A DNA stretch of 49,776 bases, taken from NCBI GenBank assembly GCA_015059375.1, contig SVAN01000007.1, positions 1 through 49,776 of the forward strand, in the 5' to 3' direction. Below, in pieces: positions 48,487 through 49,776 of the stretch. Under the pieces are notes generated by a model. The model saw only the letters and a program-made list of their open reading frames with translations. It did not search any database and was not told the origin of the DNA. The stretch's first letter is position 1; each line of letters begins with the position of its first letter. A program made the position numbers and the translations under genes. The DNA is from Bacillota bacterium (lineage in GTDB: Bacteria; Bacillota_I; Bacilli_A; RF39; UBA660).

Positions 48487-49722
48487 CTATTTTAGTTTAT
48501 AGGGATTTTCTGCAGAGCCGTCCCCCGGCTCTATTCCTACATTTGCTTCCAGATACAAGACAGGACGCGCCGAATGATTGAAGCTGGCGCCGTGGCTGCT
48601 GACATATCCACCTGATTTGCCCAGCATAATGAACGCACCGCCGGCATAGCCAGCAATCGGAGATATAAACCATTGCATGCCGGGCGAGTATAATAACCAA
48701 TCCACCGCTCCACATGAGCCTCCATAATTATATACCGTTTCTGTATTTTCATTATTACACGAACTTCCATAGGCTGCGTATCCATAATCACTTAGATACA
48801 TTAGTCCTATTGCCGCTTCTTTAGCCGCATCTGCGTCTCCTTCGATACCATTTCTGTATCCCGCAGTTCCTGTATTTCTTTCTATTTCATACCATCCTGC
48901 TGCATATAGGGTTTTATGCGTGTCAGAATCTGTTCCTCTTAAATGCCATAGGGAATACTTTCCGTTGTGTTCTGCTATCATCTCTTGGGCTGTTGTTGAT
49001 AGCGAACTTAAATATTCACCATTTAAATATTGATTTAATGTTGAGTTTACCCAGTCGTTTTCACTTTCCAATGAATCATAAATAGAAATACAATCACCAT
49101 CGCTGTTAGCATCATCACAATCCCATGCCATTTCTGTTTCTAGTGGTGTACTTCTGGCTATCTTGGTATATTTTTTACTTGGATCTAGTCCTACATCTGT
49201 TCCATCAAATACTCCAATTATTCTCCATCTTTCACATGTTGATGTATCATTATCATCTGTGCAATTATACCATACATAATTATCTGGATCTTTTCCTTCA
49301 TATCTTACCCCATTTTGATTAACTACTCGATAAATAGAGCCATCTTGACTTGATGTATAATCTTCTGATCTTTCTAAAGCAAGAACTGTTTCTGATAAAC
49401 TCTTTTGCGTTTCCTTAAAATAAATTTTACATTCATCATTACCTTTTATTATGTATTTAATAGTTCCTAAAGCAGAATCATAATTACTAACTTTACCTCC
49501 ACCTTCGCAGTATGTTTTATTTTCATCAATACTATAGCTTCCAATTGGTACACTGTTATTTTCTATGCAATTTTCTCCGGCTAAATCACACACTAAAAAT
49601 GCCATGTTACTTTTTTTATCATTTATAAAATTTTTATTTACTACTTCATCATTTTTTCTAAAAAAAGATAATCCTAAAATTATAATTATAAATCCTAAAA
49701 TAATTATTAAAGTTTTTTTCAT
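48487..49722 (-). CDS. Membrane-anchored surface protein with hypervariable-looking C-terminus
   Basis: A 411-aa protein with a membrane anchor at about 3-22, a small Cys-containing domain (about 40-105, YCEGGGKVSNYDS), and a large C-terminal domain (about 125-411) shared with the genes at 41559 and 43330. Landmarks are WRIIGVFDG, IGLMYLSDYGYAAYG, RPVLYLEANV and GDGSAENPY. The family is common in gut Firmicutes, and its C-type-lectin-like ends are known as targets of diversity-generating retroelements. The last 70 codons differ sharply in base composition from the rest (see 48505-48725). The protein is probably exported and anchored; its ligand is unknown. A poly-T tract lies just upstream of its -10. 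Confidence 0.8.
   Translation of the reverse strand: MKKTLIIILGFIIIILGLSFFRKNDEVVNKNFINDKKSNMAFLVCDLAGENCIENNSVPIGSYSIDENKTYCEGGGKVSNYDSALGTIKYIIKGNDECKIYFKETQKSLSETVLALERSEDYTSSQDGSIYRVVNQNGVRYEGKDPDNYVWYNCTDDNDTSTCERWRIIGVFDGTDVGLDPSKKYTKIARSTPLETEMAWDCDDANSDGDCISIYDSLESENDWVNSTLNQYLNGEYLSSLSTTAQEMIAEHNGKYSLWHLRGTDSDTHKTLYAAGWYEIERNTGTAGYRNGIEGDADAAKEAAIGLMYLSDYGYAAYGSSCNNENTETVYNYGGSCGAVDWLLYSPGMQWFISPIAGYAGGAFIMLGKSGGYVSSHGASFNHSARPVLYLEANVGIEPGDGSAENPYKLK
48505..48725 (-). other. Candidate DGR variable region (GC-rich, A-depleted 3' end of surface gene)
   Basis: G+C counts per 60 bp: 26 (48481-48540), 33 (48541-48600), 33 (48601-48660), 29 (48661-48720), then 20 at 48721-48780. A on the coding strand falls to 13 and 10 of 60 in the two middle blocks. 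The coded residues GYAGGAF, VSSHGASFNH and neighbours are carried by runs of NNC/NNT codons (GTC AGC AGC CAC GGC GCC), rare elsewhere in this AT-rich genome. This is what adenine-directed mutagenesis of AAC/AAT template codons would leave. No template repeat or reverse transcriptase is in the window. Confidence 0.5.
48514..48532 (-). repeat. 7-bp inverted repeat just after the candidate variable region
   Basis: AGAGCCG and CGGCTCT enclose a 5-nt loop (GGGGA on the coding strand). It codes for EPGDGS near the protein end. Some DGRs need a small hairpin of about this size directly downstream of the variable region for target recognition. Confidence 0.55.
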
Positions 49723-49749
49723 TTATTACGCCTACCCTTATTTTTCCGC

Positions 49750-49776
49750 ATAATATCAAAAAAAAAAAAAAAAAAA
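49750..49776 (-). promoter_or_regulatory. -10 box of surface gene beside a 19-nt homopolymer
   Basis: On the coding strand TATTAT (49750-49755) lies 27 bp before the ATG. Directly upstream, from 49758 to the window edge, are 19 consecutive T (A on the plus strand). The tract would occupy the spacer between -35 and -10. It may continue past the edge or be an assembly artefact. Confidence 0.45.

Noticed and set aside
48537-48791. 84-aa frame inside the surface gene
   Set aside because: It is a shadow frame opened by the GC-rich segment on the same strand; no ribosome site or family-like content.
48487-49776. A complete diversity-generating retroelement inside the window
   Set aside because: No reverse transcriptase gene (no YxDD-bearing protein), Avd-like gene or template repeat was found on either strand in the window, so only the target side is claimed.

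Overview
The window is a single, densely packed, AT-rich stretch (roughly 30% G+C by eye) of a Firmicutes-type chromosome. TGA is used as a stop codon (for example at the herA-like gene end and in an ATGA overlap near 42507), so this is the standard bacterial code and not the Mycoplasma code. Gene order and content (rnhB-rbgA, 6S RNA upstream of tcdA/yrvM, rnc-smc, ylbJ/ylbL, comN-rel-dtd, a T-box on asnA) are Bacilli-like. The short Smc (972 aa, the Mollicutes size class) together with sporulation relatives (YlbJ, SpoVID-like, CotS-like, CotF-like) points to an uncultured, genome-reduced relative of Erysipelotrichia/RF39-type Bacilli. That placement is inference.

Layout. 1-7.8 kb: rbgA, rnhB, an LTA-synthase-like sulfatase and topA form one overlapping run; an asparagine T-box then controls an unknown gene plus asnA. 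7.8-15.3 kb: HerA-like ATPase, 6S RNA, tcdA, dxs, a Cys-cluster protein, then gpsA and rarA on the minus strand. 15.4-21.1 kb: an unknown gene, a XerC/D recombinase, a tiny low-complexity gene, Fic, a ZIP transporter, a class I amidotransferase and an anchored PIG-L deacetylase. 21.1-27.1 kb: a DNA-binding/membrane protein pair with a divergent promoter, smc and rnc. 27.1-29.6 kb: yidD, a lipoprotein resembling ZnuA but lacking its histidines, four tRNA genes and two small spore-coat-like genes. 29.7-40.1 kb: DUF2207 and LemA, small membrane proteins, a polysaccharide deacetylase, an ABC exporter, mutS and a YlbL-type protease. 40.1-45.5 kb: ylbJ, a pseudopilin trio, a decayed fragment of the same surface-domain family, and CotS/SpoVID-like coat genes. 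45.5-48.4 kb: the comN-rel-dtd operon. 48.5-49.7 kb: a large anchored surface protein.

The most unusual signal is at the 3' end of that last gene. About 200 bp (48505-48725) jump to about 50-55% G+C, are depleted of A on the coding strand, encode long runs of NNC/NNT codons, and are followed by a 7-bp inverted repeat. This resembles the variable region and recognition hairpin of a diversity-generating retroelement target. No reverse transcriptase or template repeat is visible here, so any such element would have to act from elsewhere. The same C-terminal domain recurs in the pilin-like gene at 41559-42509 and in the pseudogene at 43330-43550. A run of 19 A's at the window edge lies just upstream of the surface-protein promoter.
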